Shown: positions 14,650 to 24,209 of the stretch, in pieces | How positions within the stretch are numbered: position 1 is the first letter of the stretch | How the letters are laid out: the number at the start of each line of letters is the position of its first letter | Origin: RPQJ01 sp963726665 | GTDB lineage: Bacteria; Pseudomonadota; Gammaproteobacteria; Steroidobacterales; Steroidobacteraceae | DNA length: 64,000 nucleotides | NCBI GenBank assembly: GCA_963726665.1 | Contig: CAVSDW010000012.1 | Coordinates: 744,001 to 808,000 of the forward strand | Direction: 5' to 3' | Notes under the pieces: generated by a model | The model's input: the letters and a program-made list of their open reading frames with translations, nothing else | What the model was told of the DNA's origin: nothing | Database searches by the model: none | Program-made: the position numbers and the translations under genes

Positions 14650-14715
14650 GGACGCACCGCGGCCGGCCGCCCCCCGTCGTTGCGTGCGATCGCAGGGGAA
14701 ATTCGGGGCCGATGC

Positions 14716-14721
14716 TACAAT
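14716..14721 (+). promoter_or_regulatory. purE -10 box, transcript probably leaderless
   Basis: TACAAT lies 6 nt before the purE GTG start. No Shine-Dalgarno is present. The -35 region is poor. Confidence 0.45.
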
Positions 14722-14727
14722 GCCGCG

Positions 14728-15232
14728 GTGAAACCGCTCGTTGGAATCATCATGGGGTCGACCTCCGACTGGGAGACCCTCAAGTCCGCCGCCGCAGATG
14801 CTCGACCGTCTCGGCGTTCCGCACGAGACGCGCGTGGTCTCGGCACACCGCACGCCCGACCTGCTCTTCGAGTACGCGGCCTCGGCGCGTGACCGTGGCC
14901 TGCAGGTCCTGATCGCGGGTGCCGGCGGCGCCGCCCACCTGCCCGGCATGGCGGCTGCAAAGACCTCGCTGCCCGTGCTCGGCGTGCCGGTGCAGTCGAA
15001 GACGCTGAACGGCGTCGACTCGCTGCTCTCCATCGTGCAGATGCCCGCGGGCGTACCCGTGGGCACGCTGTCGATCGGCGTCGCCGGGGCGACCAATGCA
15101 GCGCTGCTCGCCGCGTCCATACTCAGCCTGTCCCACGCGGCGATCCGCGAATCGCTGGACGCCTTCCGCGCCGAGCAGACGCGAAAGGTGCTCGCGCAGC
15201 CCGACCCGCGCGAGCCGCCCACCGGCGCATGA
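14728..15232 (+). pseudogene. purE: N5-carboxyaminoimidazole ribonucleotide mutase PurE, frameshifted
   Basis: PurE converts N5-CAIR to CAIR. GTG 14728 begins VKPLVGIIMGSTSDWETLKS, the classic PurE N-terminus with the GSxSDW motif. The frame then breaks in the GCC-rich stretch at 14791-14795 and continues one base out of phase as QMLDRLGVPHETRVVSAHRTP, with the catalytic His in SAHRTP, and on to GAGGAAHLPGMAA. The total is about 168 codons, normal for PurE. The stop overlaps the purK start (ATGA). One inserted or two missing bases explain the break. Because the gene should be needed for purine synthesis, an assembly error is plausible. Confidence 0.88.
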
Positions 15233-16314
15233 AAATAGGCGTCATCGGCGCGGGCCAGCTCGGGCAGATGCTCGCGCTGGCGGGCCATCCCCTCGCGCTC
15301 GAGTTCCTGTTCCTCGATTCGAGCGCGGACTCTCCGGGCGCGCGGGTGAGTCCCATCGTCACCGGCCCGTTCGACGACCCTGCCAGCCTGCGCAGGCTCG
15401 CGGCCGCGACCGACCTCGTCACGTACGAGTTCGAGAACGTCCCGGTGTCCGCGCTCCAGAAGGTCTCGAAGACGCGACCCTGCCTGCCGCCGGTCGAGGC
15501 ACTGCGCGTATCGCAGGACCGGCTGCTCGAGAAGGAGCTTTTCCTGCGCCTCGGCATCCCGACGCCGCCCTTCCGGGCCGTCGACAGCCTCGCGGAGCTG
15601 CACTCCGCGGTCGCCGCGATCGGGCTGCCCAGCGTGCTCAAGACGCGCAGGCTCGGCTATGACGGGCGCGGCCAGCACTACCTGCGCCGGGCGGGCGACG
15701 TCGAGCAGGCCTGGGCTGCGCTCGGCGGCGTGCCACTGATCCTGGAGGGTTTCGTGGAATTCGACCGCGAAGTCTCGATCATCGGCGCGCGCAGCACGAC
15801 AGGGGAGACACGCTGCTATCCGCTCGCCGACAACCAGCATCGCGGCGGCATTCTGCGTGTCACGCGCGCGCCGCACCGGAACACGCGCCTGCAGCGCGCG
15901 GCGGAGCGCAGCTTTCGCCGCCTGCTCGACCACTTCGACTATGCCGGCGTGCTCACCATCGAATTCTTCGTGCAGGGCGGGCGCCTGGTGGCCAACGAGA
16001 TGGCGCCGCGCGTGCACAACTCCGGGCACTGGACCATCGAGGGCGCGGTCACCTCGCAGTTCGAGAACCACCTGCGCGCCATCCTCGGGCTGCCGCTCGG
16101 CGACACGAGCGCCACAGGCCACGCGGCGATGGTCAATTACATCGGCACGATGCCGGACCGGGAACGCGTACTCGCGATCCCCGGCGTGCACCACCACGAC
16201 TACGGCAAGGCGCCGAGGCCCGGGCGCAAGCTCGGCCACGGCACCGTCGTCGCAGGCAGCATGGCCGTCCGCGACCGCCTCCTGAAGCGACTGCTGCGCC
16301 AGGTCCCGCGCTAG
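15229..16314 (+). CDS. purK: 5-(carboxyamino)imidazole ribonucleotide synthase
   Basis: 361-residue ATP-grasp enzyme making N5-CAIR from AIR, bicarbonate and ATP, directly upstream of PurE in the pathway. Motifs: IGVIGAGQLGQMLALAG (N-terminal nucleotide-like fold), TRRLGYDGRGQ (ATP-grasp loop), EGFVEFDREVSIIGAR and EMAPRVHNSGHWTIEGA. It overlaps purE by 4 bp (ATGA), showing translational coupling. Confidence 0.97.
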   Translation: MKIGVIGAGQLGQMLALAGHPLALEFLFLDSSADSPGARVSPIVTGPFDDPASLRRLAAATDLVTYEFENVPVSALQKVSKTRPCLPPVEALRVSQDRLLEKELFLRLGIPTPPFRAVDSLAELHSAVAAIGLPSVLKTRRLGYDGRGQHYLRRAGDVEQAWAALGGVPLILEGFVEFDREVSIIGARSTTGETRCYPLADNQHRGGILRVTRAPHRNTRLQRAAERSFRRLLDHFDYAGVLTIEFFVQGGRLVANEMAPRVHNSGHWTIEGAVTSQFENHLRAILGLPLGDTSATGHAAMVNYIGTMPDRERVLAIPGVHHHDYGKAPRPGRKLGHGTVVAGSMAVRDRLLKRLLRQVPR

Positions 16315-16352
16315 GGGCCGCCGGAGCCGCCAGAGTGTGACGGACCCCTTTA

Positions 16353-16380
16353 TTGCGAGTGGGGGCCGTTCTTTTATAGT
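16353..16380 (+). promoter_or_regulatory. promoter of the ATPase-FHA gene
   Basis: TTGCGA (16353-16358), a 16-bp spacer and TATAGT (16375-16380). GGAG lies upstream of the ATG at 16398, so this transcript has a short leader. Confidence 0.55.
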
Positions 16381-16397
16381 ACGGGACGGAGCCCAGC

Positions 16398-17657
16398 ATG
16401 TACGTCGAACATTTCCAGCTCACAGAGTTGCCGTTCCGGCTGAGTCCGGACCCGGCCTTCATGTACCTGAGCCACATCCACTCCCGCGCCAAGGCGTACA
16501 TGGAGTCGACGATCTGGTTCACGGACGGTTTCGTCGTGATCACCGGCGAGATCGGGGCTGGAAAGACCACGCTGATCGAGACGTTCCTGAAGGAAATCGA
16601 GCAGGACGTCGTCGTCGCTCAGATCAACCAGACGCAGGTGACTCCGATCGAGTTCCTGCAGACCGCGCTCGCGCAGTTCGGCTTCAGTCCCTTCCGCATG
16701 CGCAAGGCGGAACTGCTCGCGACCTTGAACAACTTCCTGATCGAGCAGTACGCGAACGGCCGCAAGGTGCTGCTGATCATCGACGAGGCGCAGAATCTCA
16801 GCAACAAGGTGCTCGAGGAGGTGCGACTCCTCTCCGGGGTCGAGACGACCAAGGAGAAGGTGCTGCGCATCATCCTCGCGGGCCAGCCCGAGCTCAACGA
16901 CAAGCTCGACTCGTCCGAACTCGTGCAGCTCCGGCAGCGCGTGCGGCTGCGCTTCCACCTGACCGCGTTGAGCGAGCCCGACACCGAGGAATACGTGCGT
17001 CACCGGCTGCGCGTCGCAGGCGCCGGGGACCGCGACATATTCGAGGCCGAGACGTTCCCGATCCTGTTCCGCTACGCGGGCGGCATTCCGCGGCTCGTGA
17101 ACACGCTCTGCGACACGGCGCTGATCGCGGCGTTCGCCCAGGACCGGCACACGGTCTCGGCCGACGACGTGCAGTCGGCGGTCAGCGAGCTGCAGTGGGT
17201 CGAGTATGCGGCGCGGACGTCCTCGCAGCTGCAGCACGCGCAGGACGACACCGCCTCGGAGGAACAACCTCCGGTCGGCCGGCTGGTGCTGACGCTCAAG
17301 GGATCAAGGGTGCAGGAGTCCTACCTGGTGCCGGGACGACTCTTCATCGGGCGCACCGCCGACAACGACCTCCAGGTCGAGAGCAAGTACGTCAGCCGTC
17401 ACCACGCGCAGATCGTCACGACCGCCGAGGGCAGCTGGCTCGAGGACCTGAACAGCACCAACGGCGTGTTCGTGCGTGGCCGGCGCGTGCGGCGCCACAA
17501 GCTCCAGGAAAGCGACGTCGTGAAGATCGGCATGCACGAGATCACGTACCACCGCTCCGAGCCGCCCGGCGCCGCGACCATGGTGCTTCCCGCCGGCGAC
17601 GACGACGTGAACGAGGAAGAGGAAGCCGCGGAGCTGGATGACGGCCCGCAGGGCTGA
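16398..17657 (+). CDS. ExeA/GspA-type AAA ATPase fused to a C-terminal FHA domain
   Basis: 419 residues. Residues about 1-265 are an AAA_22 ATPase of the ExeA/GspA/MSHA type: N-terminal MYVEHFQLTELPFRLSPDP, Walker A GEIGAGKTT, Walker B VLLIIDEAQNL, sensor ILAGQPEL and the FRYAGGIPRLVNTLCD box. Instead of the usual ExeA transmembrane and peptidoglycan-binding C-terminus, a linker leads to an FHA domain (about 295-385: GRLFIGRTADNDLQV, YVSRHHAQI, LEDLNSTNGVFVRGRRV), which binds phosphothreonine, then an acidic tail. No type II secretion genes are nearby. It may be a phospho-regulated envelope or assembly ATPase. Confidence 0.85.
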   Translation: MYVEHFQLTELPFRLSPDPAFMYLSHIHSRAKAYMESTIWFTDGFVVITGEIGAGKTTLIETFLKEIEQDVVVAQINQTQVTPIEFLQTALAQFGFSPFRMRKAELLATLNNFLIEQYANGRKVLLIIDEAQNLSNKVLEEVRLLSGVETTKEKVLRIILAGQPELNDKLDSSELVQLRQRVRLRFHLTALSEPDTEEYVRHRLRVAGAGDRDIFEAETFPILFRYAGGIPRLVNTLCDTALIAAFAQDRHTVSADDVQSAVSELQWVEYAARTSSQLQHAQDDTASEEQPPVGRLVLTLKGSRVQESYLVPGRLFIGRTADNDLQVESKYVSRHHAQIVTTAEGSWLEDLNSTNGVFVRGRRVRRHKLQESDVVKIGMHEITYHRSEPPGAATMVLPAGDDDVNEEEEAAELDDGPQG

Positions 17658-17661
17658 GCGG

Positions 17662-17880
17662 TCAGTCGTCGAGTGAGCTCGCGTCGTATTCGGCCTGGTT
17701 CTCGCGGTATTCGCGACGCCGCATCCAGAGCACGAGGCCGGCCGTGAGGCCGAGGCCCCCGAAAAGCATCAGCAAGCCGTGCGGACCGCGCCCGCCCAGG
17801 AACGCGAATGCGAGGGCCGCCGCGCCCGCCGCCATGTACGCGTAGGGAAGCGATTCGTACAGCCTGCGTGGAACCCACAT
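17662..17880 (-). CDS. small two-helix membrane protein
   Basis: 72 residues from ATG 17880. Two hydrophobic segments (about 12-31, AYMAAGAAALAFAFL, and 37-54, LLMLFGGLGLTAGLVLWM), then a charged tail RRREYRENQAEYDASSLDD. It has no recognised family. It converges with the ATPase-FHA gene 4 bp away and is 25 bp downstream of tldD on the same strand, so it is probably the distal gene of the tldD unit. Confidence 0.65.
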   Translation of the reverse strand: MWVPRRLYESLPYAYMAAGAAALAFAFLGGRGPHGLLMLFGGLGLTAGLVLWMRRREYRENQAEYDASSLDD

Positions 17881-17905
17881 CGTGCGTCGCCTTGCTGCTG
17901 GCCGC

Positions 17906-19417
17906 TCAGGCCGTGCCGCCGACCGTGAGCCCATCCACGCGCAGGGTCGGCTGGCCGACGCCGACCGGCACGTCCTGCCCGTCCTTGCCGCAGGTCCCGA
18001 CGCCGTCGTCGAGCTTGAGGTCGTTGCCGACCATCGCGATGCGGGTCATGGCGTCCGGCCCGTTGCCGATCAGTGTCGCGCCCTTCACCGCCGCCCCGAG
18101 CCTGCCGTTCTCGATCAGGTAGGCCTCGCTCGCGGAAAACACGAACTTGCCCGAGGTGATGTCCACCTGCCCGCCGCCGAAGTGCCGGCAGTAGAGACCC
18201 TTGTCGACCGAGGCGATGATCTCCTCCGGCGCGTACGGGCCGGGCAGCATGTAGGTGTTGGTCATGCGCGGCAGGGTGAGGTGCGCGAACGACTCCCGCC
18301 GGCCGTTGCCCGTGGGCGCCACGCCCATCAGTCGCGCGTTCAGCTTGTCCTGCAGGTAACCCTTGAGCACGCCGTCCTCGATGAGCGTGGTGCAGCCGGT
18401 CGGCGTGCCCTCGTCGTCCACGTTGAGCGAACCGCGGCGCGTGGCGAGCGTGCCATCGTCGACCACCGTGACGCCGCGCGAGGCCACCTGTTGCCCGATG
18501 CGCCCGCTGAAGGCCGAGGTGCCCTTGCGGTTGAAGTCGCCCTCGAGCCCGTGTCCCACGGCCTCGTGCAGCAGCACGCCGGGCCAACCCGGCCCGAGCA
18601 CCACGGTCATCGTCCCGGCCGGCGCGGGCACGGCCTCGAGATTGACCTGTGCCGTGCGCACGGCCTCGCACACCAGTTCACGCCAGCGGTCGCCCGCGAC
18701 GAATTCCGTGTATGCAAAGCGCCCGCCGCCGCCCGCGTAGCCCTGCTCGCGCCGGCCCTGGTGCTCGATGATCACCGAGACGTTGAGGCGCACGAGCGGA
18801 CGCACGTCCGCGGCCAGTGTGCCATCGCTGCCGAGCACGAGGATCGTGTCGTGCGAGGCGGCGAGGCTCGCCATGACCTGCACGATGCGCGAGTCGAGCG
18901 CGCGGGCCTCGCGGTCGATGGCCTCGAGCAGGCTCACCTTCGCCCCGTCGTCCATCGACTCCACCGGGTCGATCGGCAGGTAGAGGCTGCGGCCACCCTG
19001 CGCACGCCACGCCTGCACCGAACCACCGGAGCCCGAGCGCGCGATGGCTCGCGCGGCATGGGCGGCCTCCAGCATCGCGGGCAGCACGACCTCGTCGGAG
19101 TAGGCGAACCCGGTCTTCTCGCCCGACAGTGCGCGCACGCCGACGCCCTGGTCGATGCTGTGCGCCCCGTCCTTCACGATGCCGTCCTCGAGCGCCCAGG
19201 ACTCCTCGCGAATCAGCTGGAAATAAGCGTCGGCGTAGTCCACCGCGTGGCCCATGACGTCGCCGAGCACGCGGGCGATCGCATCTTCGTCGAGGCCCGC
19301 CGGCGCCAGCAGCGCGCTCCGCGCAAGCGCCATGGAATCGCGCGGCGCGGCCGCGATGACCGGGAACTGCCGGGGCGCGAACAGTGCGGGAGGGATGCTG
19401 GGTCTCATGGGATTCAC
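17906..19417 (-). CDS. tldD: metalloprotease TldD
   Basis: 503 residues, catalytic zinc subunit of the TldD/TldE (PmbA) peptidase. The zinc site HEAVGHGLEGDFNRKG is intact near residue 275, with the downstream SFAHLTLPRMTNTYML and GKFVFSASEAYLIENGRLG segments typical of TldD. The first start (GTG 19417) overlaps the nitrilase stop; ATG three codons later is an alternative. The E. coli order rng-yhdP-tldD is kept here with a nitrilase gene inserted between yhdP and tldD, as in Pseudomonas. Confidence 0.96.
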   Translation of the reverse strand: MNPMRPSIPPALFAPRQFPVIAAAPRDSMALARSALLAPAGLDEDAIARVLGDVMGHAVDYADAYFQLIREESWALEDGIVKDGAHSIDQGVGVRALSGEKTGFAYSDEVVLPAMLEAAHAARAIARSGSGGSVQAWRAQGGRSLYLPIDPVESMDDGAKVSLLEAIDREARALDSRIVQVMASLAASHDTILVLGSDGTLAADVRPLVRLNVSVIIEHQGRREQGYAGGGGRFAYTEFVAGDRWRELVCEAVRTAQVNLEAVPAPAGTMTVVLGPGWPGVLLHEAVGHGLEGDFNRKGTSAFSGRIGQQVASRGVTVVDDGTLATRRGSLNVDDEGTPTGCTTLIEDGVLKGYLQDKLNARLMGVAPTGNGRRESFAHLTLPRMTNTYMLPGPYAPEEIIASVDKGLYCRHFGGGQVDITSGKFVFSASEAYLIENGRLGAAVKGATLIGNGPDAMTRIAMVGNDLKLDDGVGTCGKDGQDVPVGVGQPTLRVDGLTVGGTA

Positions 19418-20229
19418 GCCTGCAGTCGCCGGTTGGCGACGGATGGGAAATTCTGCCTGACCTCGCGCTGCCGCACGAGGTCGATATCGCCGACCACCAC
19501 GCCCGTGCCGCGCGGCAGTCGCACCAGGATCCGCCCCCAGCAGTCCACGATCAGGGAATCACCGTAGGTCTCGCGCCCGTTCTCGTGGAACCCGGACTGT
19601 GCCGGAGCCACCACGTAGCAGAGATTTTCGATGGCACGGGCTCGCAGCAGTGTCTCCCAGTGCGCCCGGCCGGTCGGCGCGGTGAACGCGGACGGCAGGC
19701 ACAGCCACTCGGCGCCCAGGTCGAGCAGTCGACGGAAGAGCTCCGGAAACCGCACGTCATAGCAGACTGCGAGGCCGAGCCGCCCGGCCGGCGTGTCGAC
19801 ACAGACGGGCGTCTCGCCGGGCCGCACCGACGACGACTCCTGGTAACGCTCATCCCGCCCCGGCACCTCGACGTCGAAGAGATGGATCTTGTCGTAGCGT
19901 GCGGCCAGTCGGCCCTCGGCGTCGAAGACCAGCGACGCCGCGGCGACGCGCGGCTGCCCCGCGACCCGGATCGGGATCGTCCCGGCGACGATCCAGAGCC
20001 CGAGCTCGCGCGCCTTGCCGGCGATGAAATCCTGGATCCGCCCGCTCCCCTCCTCCTCCGCGATCGCGAACTTGTCGGGTTCGCTCATGCCCATGAAGGC
20101 GAAGTTCTCCGGCAGCGCGGCGACCCGTGCCCCGCGCGACCGGGCCTCATCGAGCAGCCGGCCCGCGTCGGCGAGGTTGCGCGCGAGGTCGGCCGACGAC
20201 GTCATCTGTATCGCGGCGACGATGGTCAT
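19414..20229 (-). CDS. carbon-nitrogen hydrolase (nitrilase superfamily, Nit1-like)
   Basis: 272 residues. The nitrilase catalytic triad is visible: Glu in AALPENFAF, Lys in RYDKIHLFDV and Cys in GLAVCYDVRFPELFR. The HLFDV/DVRFPELFR pattern is that of the Nit1/NitFhit branch (deaminated glutathione amidase), a metabolite-repair enzyme; that activity is inferred. The gene overlaps yhdP upstream (ATGA) and tldD downstream, so the three are translationally coupled. Confidence 0.92.
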   Translation of the reverse strand: MTIVAAIQMTSSADLARNLADAGRLLDEARSRGARVAALPENFAFMGMSEPDKFAIAEEEGSGRIQDFIAGKARELGLWIVAGTIPIRVAGQPRVAAASLVFDAEGRLAARYDKIHLFDVEVPGRDERYQESSSVRPGETPVCVDTPAGRLGLAVCYDVRFPELFRRLLDLGAEWLCLPSAFTAPTGRAHWETLLRARAIENLCYVVAPAQSGFHENGRETYGDSLIVDCWGRILVRLPRGTGVVVGDIDLVRQREVRQNFPSVANRRLQA

Positions 20230-23200
20230 TGCTTCGCACCCTGCTCCTGTGGCGAGGCGGCAGGCGCCTCGCCCACCTGTGCCGAGACGCGCTCGACGAC
20301 CGGATTCGCCCACGGCCCGGTCACACGATAGTAGACGCGCGCGAGGCCCTTGAGTTGTCCTTTGAAGATCTGCGAAAGCAGGAGGCCACCTGCGGCGCCG
20401 ATCGGCCCTGCGGCGAGGGCGCCCGCGACGGTGACCGCGCCCGTCGGGTTGCCGCTCACCACGATCGTCTGGTCGTAGTCCTCCGCCGCGAGCCCGGTGC
20501 GCCCGACGATGCCGATGTCGAGGGCGGCGCCCTTGAGCAGCAGGTTCTGCGTATAGGCGTTGCCGTCGCGGATCTCGAAGTCGCCGTGCACCTTGTCGAA
20601 TGCGAGCCCGGTGTCGGTCACGTCGTGGAAGTCGAGGGCGAGGCGGCGCGGCAGCTCTGCGAGGCTCGTGAGGCCCAGCATGCGGCCCGCGCCCGGCTTC
20701 ACGTTCCTGAGCTGGCCGTGGTCCATCGCGATTTCGATCGTGCCATTCATCCTCGCGACGATGTCGCCCGTGGGCCCGTCCGGCCAGGTGAGGCTCGCCG
20801 TCGCGCTCGCGTGCTTCGCCTCGATGGCGCCGGGTATGTCGAGCGCGCGCGAGGTCGCGTCGAGGTCGCTGCTCACGAACTCGATCGCGAGCCGGGTGCG
20901 CGAGCCCGCGCCCTCGGCAAGCCAGTCGCCGTGCACGTCGATCGTGCAGTCCGGTGATTTTGTCGTGAGCCCGGCGAGGCGCAGGCCCAGGGGATCCTTG
21001 GCGATCGTCGCGGTGAGCCGCCCGAAGCGGCGTTGCTCCCACTCGAAGTCGCCGACGTTGAATTCAAGCGCGGGCAGGCTGCGGGGATCGATCTTCCGCG
21101 CCTCTTCTCCGCCCGATGCGGGCACCGGCTGGAGGACCATGCGCTCCATGTCGAAGCGGATCGGGGCGCCGTGCTCGAGGTCAGCGGGAACGACGACCGT
21201 GCCCACGGCCATCGGGCCGCTCACGCTGACTTCGAGCGCCTCGGGTTGCGGCTTGAGCGTCGCGTCCACCTGCATGAACTCGAAGCCGAAGATGCGCGCC
21301 TTCTCCACGAGCACCTCGGTTGGACCCAGCCACTCCGACAGCGCTACCGACCCGCCGCCCGAACCGAGCGCGAGCCACTCGCCCAGGTCGAACTCCGGCC
21401 AGTCGCCCTCGAAACGCAGGCCACTGCGGGCCGGCAGCACGGCAGGCCGGCCGTCGAACCGGGCAATGCCGCGATCGAGGCGCATGCGCCCGTCGTCGCC
21501 TGCGCGGAGCGCCAGGCGCACGCGCGCCGGCCCCGAATCCACGGCGATCTCGCTCAGTCCTTCCGGGGCAAAGCCCAGTCCGACGCGCGTGGGGCGCGAC
21601 ACTTCCGGCACCTTTGCGAACGGCGCGGGCGCAACGATGCCGAGCCCGGCAAGGTCGCTCGCGATGTCGTAGCGTGACGACCACTGCTGCGTGCCCCGGT
21701 GACGCTCGATGCGCCCTTCGAGCGTCCAGTCCGCCTGGCCAGCCATGCGGATGGCGCCCGGCAGATCGATGAATGCCGGCAGACCAGCGCCAGCCGCGCG
21801 TCCGCGGCCATGCAGCAGCACCGACGCGTCCGTTTCGCGCGTCTGCGGCCCGGGCTCCACGTCGAGTTCGAACGGGCCGTCGAGCATCGTGCCGCGCAGC
21901 GAGTGAGCGCGCATGTCCAGATTGTGGATCTCGAATACGCCGGTTACGCGCTCGGCAGGCGCGCGCAGCGCAGGGACGTTGACCGTCGCCGAGTCGAGGT
22001 GCGCGCGGATCAGGAAATCGTGCTCTTCCATCTCGTGGGTGGGCAGGTGGAGCTTCACTTCGAATCTTGCGGGCCCGCGTCCGGTGAGCCCCATGAACTG
22101 GCTGCCGAGCACGGCGCCGACCGGGCTCGCCTGCGCGAACTTGAGCGCCGTGCCGAGGTCGCCGGATACCGTGGCATCGACCTCGACGACGGTCTGGTGC
22201 ATGTCGGCAATCCCGACCTCCGCGTGATCGAATCGAATGCCGCCGACCTCTCCGCCGTTCAGCCGCGCGACGAGGCCCTGGTTGTGGAACTCGACGTTGC
22301 CCTTGCCGTCCCGAAGCGGCGCGAATCCGGCGAAATAATCCAGCGCGACGCCGTTCACTGCGGCGGTCGCGGTGAAATCGCCCTCGCCGTTGCGGAACGG
22401 AAAGCTCCGGGTCGGGCCTCGGTAGCTCACGTGCGCGCCCTCGACGCGGCCGCCGAGGAATGCGGGTGCGAGCCATGAGACCGCGCCCGGCCCGAAGCTG
22501 CCGTAGGGCAGCACGTTGCCCGCATAGGCCACGTCCGCTCCCTGGACATCCGCGTCCATGGTGAGCAGGGGCGAGAGGCCCGGTCGCTCGTACCTGTACT
22601 CGAAAGTGCCCGTGGCGCGTGCGTGCGGATGCTGCACCGTGGTGGGACCCGAAGCGAACACCCACTGCGCGCCTTCGCGGCGCCAGTCGACGTCCGTCGT
22701 GACCGCGGCGCCGGCGATGGGCTCGCGGAACATGCGCGGCAGGTCGAACGCGAGCGCGCTCGATCGCAGTGCGATGCGTCCGCGCTGGTCGGTGCCGGAA
22801 ACGACACCGGTCAGGCCGTCGATGCCCGGTCGCGGGCCGGTGGCCGCGAAACCGATCCCGGCGAACTCCGCGCTTAACGAGAAGCTCGGCCACGCGCCGG
22901 CACGGTCACGCGACGCCTCGGCCTGGAGCGAGCGTACTTCACCCCTCGGCGCGAGACCCGCCCACGCGTCGAATGCCGGCGGCGCGAACGCGAGTACCAG
23001 TGGCCAGGCATCCTCCAGATGCACCCGCTGCGCGTACATCGAGGTCTTGAACGTGGTCTTCGCGTTGCCGCGCCAGCGCAGTCGCAGGTTTATCGGTTCA
23101 GCGCCCCGCCCGCCCGCGATGGCGAACTGCAGGCGCTGCGCGCGCAGCACCCACTCGCCGTCCTCGTGTCCCAGGCGGACGGTCCCGCGCAGGGTCGGGT

Positions 23201-24209
23201 AATGCACCGTCTTCGGACCCGCCGCAGCGGGACGCTGCTCGATCGTCGAGGTCACGAGCGGCAGGCTCATCGCCGGGGCGCCCGCCGGTCGCTCGGGAAG
23301 CGACAGCTTCAGTGTCGCGACCGTCGGCACGTTGCGCACCGGAAGCAGTAGATCGACGTCGTCGAGTCCGAGTTCGAGCCGCGCGTGCGTGAGCGTGCCC
23401 TTCCTGAACTTGACGAGGCCCGCGACCTGGCCCGAACCGCCGGTCGGCCGGGCCATCCAGGCCGGCAGGAATGGAACGAGTCCGGGCAGGACCAGGTGGC
23501 CTGCATTGAGCTCGATCTCGGCGTCGAGCGCGTCGAAGTGCTCGAGCGAGCCCCGCAGGTCGCCGCGGAAATCGATTCCGCCCCCGAGCGAATCAGGCAG
23601 CCTGGCGGAGCCTGCGACGGCCGTGCTCCGGTGCTGGCGGCGCAGCTCGACACTGATCTGCCGGATCGTCACCGGCGCAGCCCCGCTCATCAGGTCACGG
23701 TAGGTGACCGTCGCGTCCTCGACGACCAGGCGACCGGCCGGGAGGCGATCGAGGTCGAAGGGCGGGCGGTCCATCGGCCGCTCGTTCTGACCGAGCAGGC
23801 GGATGCGCCCGTCGGGCTCGCGGACCACCGTGAGCGCGGGGCCCTCGAACCGCACGCGACCCGCGACGAGTTCGCCGGTCCGGAAGAGGTTCCAGAGATC
23901 GAGTCCGACGCTGCCTTCGCGCGCCTGGATGAGCGCCTGCGAACCGTCGCGCTCGAGAACGCGCACCCCGCGCAGTACGACCTCGGGGCCGAACCAGCGC
24001 AGCCGCGCGTCGAGCGCGTCGTACTCGATGCGCAGGTCGGTCTGCTGCTCGACCCACGCCTGGATGCGCGCCGCGTTCTCGGGAACCTTCGCGATCGCGA
24101 GCCGCAGCGCTCCCAGCACCAGCGCGGCGGCGATCAGCAGCCCGGCGAGGACCGCCGCGCCCACGCGCCAGGTCCGGGCGGCCAGCCCGCGCCCGGCCGG
24201 TGCGTTCAC
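20226..24209 (-). CDS. yhdP: YhdP family AsmA-like envelope protein
   Basis: About 1327 residues from GTG 24209, chosen because it overlaps the rng stop (GTGA) and directly precedes the N-terminal anchor; E. coli YhdP is about 1266. One N-terminal transmembrane segment (AAVLAGLLIAAALVLGALRLA) is followed by a very long periplasmic beta-rich part (DUF3971) and a C-terminal AsmA_2-like domain with LLLKGAALDIGIVGRTGLAAED. YhdP, with TamB and YdbH, is implicated in moving phospholipids to the outer membrane. Longer upstream reading in this frame is antisense coding bias, not an extension. Confidence 0.93.
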   Translation of the reverse strand: MNAPAGRGLAARTWRVGAAVLAGLLIAAALVLGALRLAIAKVPENAARIQAWVEQQTDLRIEYDALDARLRWFGPEVVLRGVRVLERDGSQALIQAREGSVGLDLWNLFRTGELVAGRVRFEGPALTVVREPDGRIRLLGQNERPMDRPPFDLDRLPAGRLVVEDATVTYRDLMSGAAPVTIRQISVELRRQHRSTAVAGSARLPDSLGGGIDFRGDLRGSLEHFDALDAEIELNAGHLVLPGLVPFLPAWMARPTGGSGQVAGLVKFRKGTLTHARLELGLDDVDLLLPVRNVPTVATLKLSLPERPAGAPAMSLPLVTSTIEQRPAAAGPKTVHYPTLRGTVRLGHEDGEWVLRAQRLQFAIAGGRGAEPINLRLRWRGNAKTTFKTSMYAQRVHLEDAWPLVLAFAPPAFDAWAGLAPRGEVRSLQAEASRDRAGAWPSFSLSAEFAGIGFAATGPRPGIDGLTGVVSGTDQRGRIALRSSALAFDLPRMFREPIAGAAVTTDVDWRREGAQWVFASGPTTVQHPHARATGTFEYRYERPGLSPLLTMDADVQGADVAYAGNVLPYGSFGPGAVSWLAPAFLGGRVEGAHVSYRGPTRSFPFRNGEGDFTATAAVNGVALDYFAGFAPLRDGKGNVEFHNQGLVARLNGGEVGGIRFDHAEVGIADMHQTVVEVDATVSGDLGTALKFAQASPVGAVLGSQFMGLTGRGPARFEVKLHLPTHEMEEHDFLIRAHLDSATVNVPALRAPAERVTGVFEIHNLDMRAHSLRGTMLDGPFELDVEPGPQTRETDASVLLHGRGRAAGAGLPAFIDLPGAIRMAGQADWTLEGRIERHRGTQQWSSRYDIASDLAGLGIVAPAPFAKVPEVSRPTRVGLGFAPEGLSEIAVDSGPARVRLALRAGDDGRMRLDRGIARFDGRPAVLPARSGLRFEGDWPEFDLGEWLALGSGGGSVALSEWLGPTEVLVEKARIFGFEFMQVDATLKPQPEALEVSVSGPMAVGTVVVPADLEHGAPIRFDMERMVLQPVPASGGEEARKIDPRSLPALEFNVGDFEWEQRRFGRLTATIAKDPLGLRLAGLTTKSPDCTIDVHGDWLAEGAGSRTRLAIEFVSSDLDATSRALDIPGAIEAKHASATASLTWPDGPTGDIVARMNGTIEIAMDHGQLRNVKPGAGRMLGLTSLAELPRRLALDFHDVTDTGLAFDKVHGDFEIRDGNAYTQNLLLKGAALDIGIVGRTGLAAEDYDQTIVVSGNPTGAVTVAGALAAGPIGAAGGLLLSQIFKGQLKGLARVYYRVTGPWANPVVERVSAQVGEAPAASPQEQGAKQ

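Noticed and set aside
14062..16239. A 725-codon leftward open frame opposite darP, purE and purK
   Set aside because: Antisense shadow with no motif. The plus-strand purE lesion was judged on its own conserved sequence, not on this frame.
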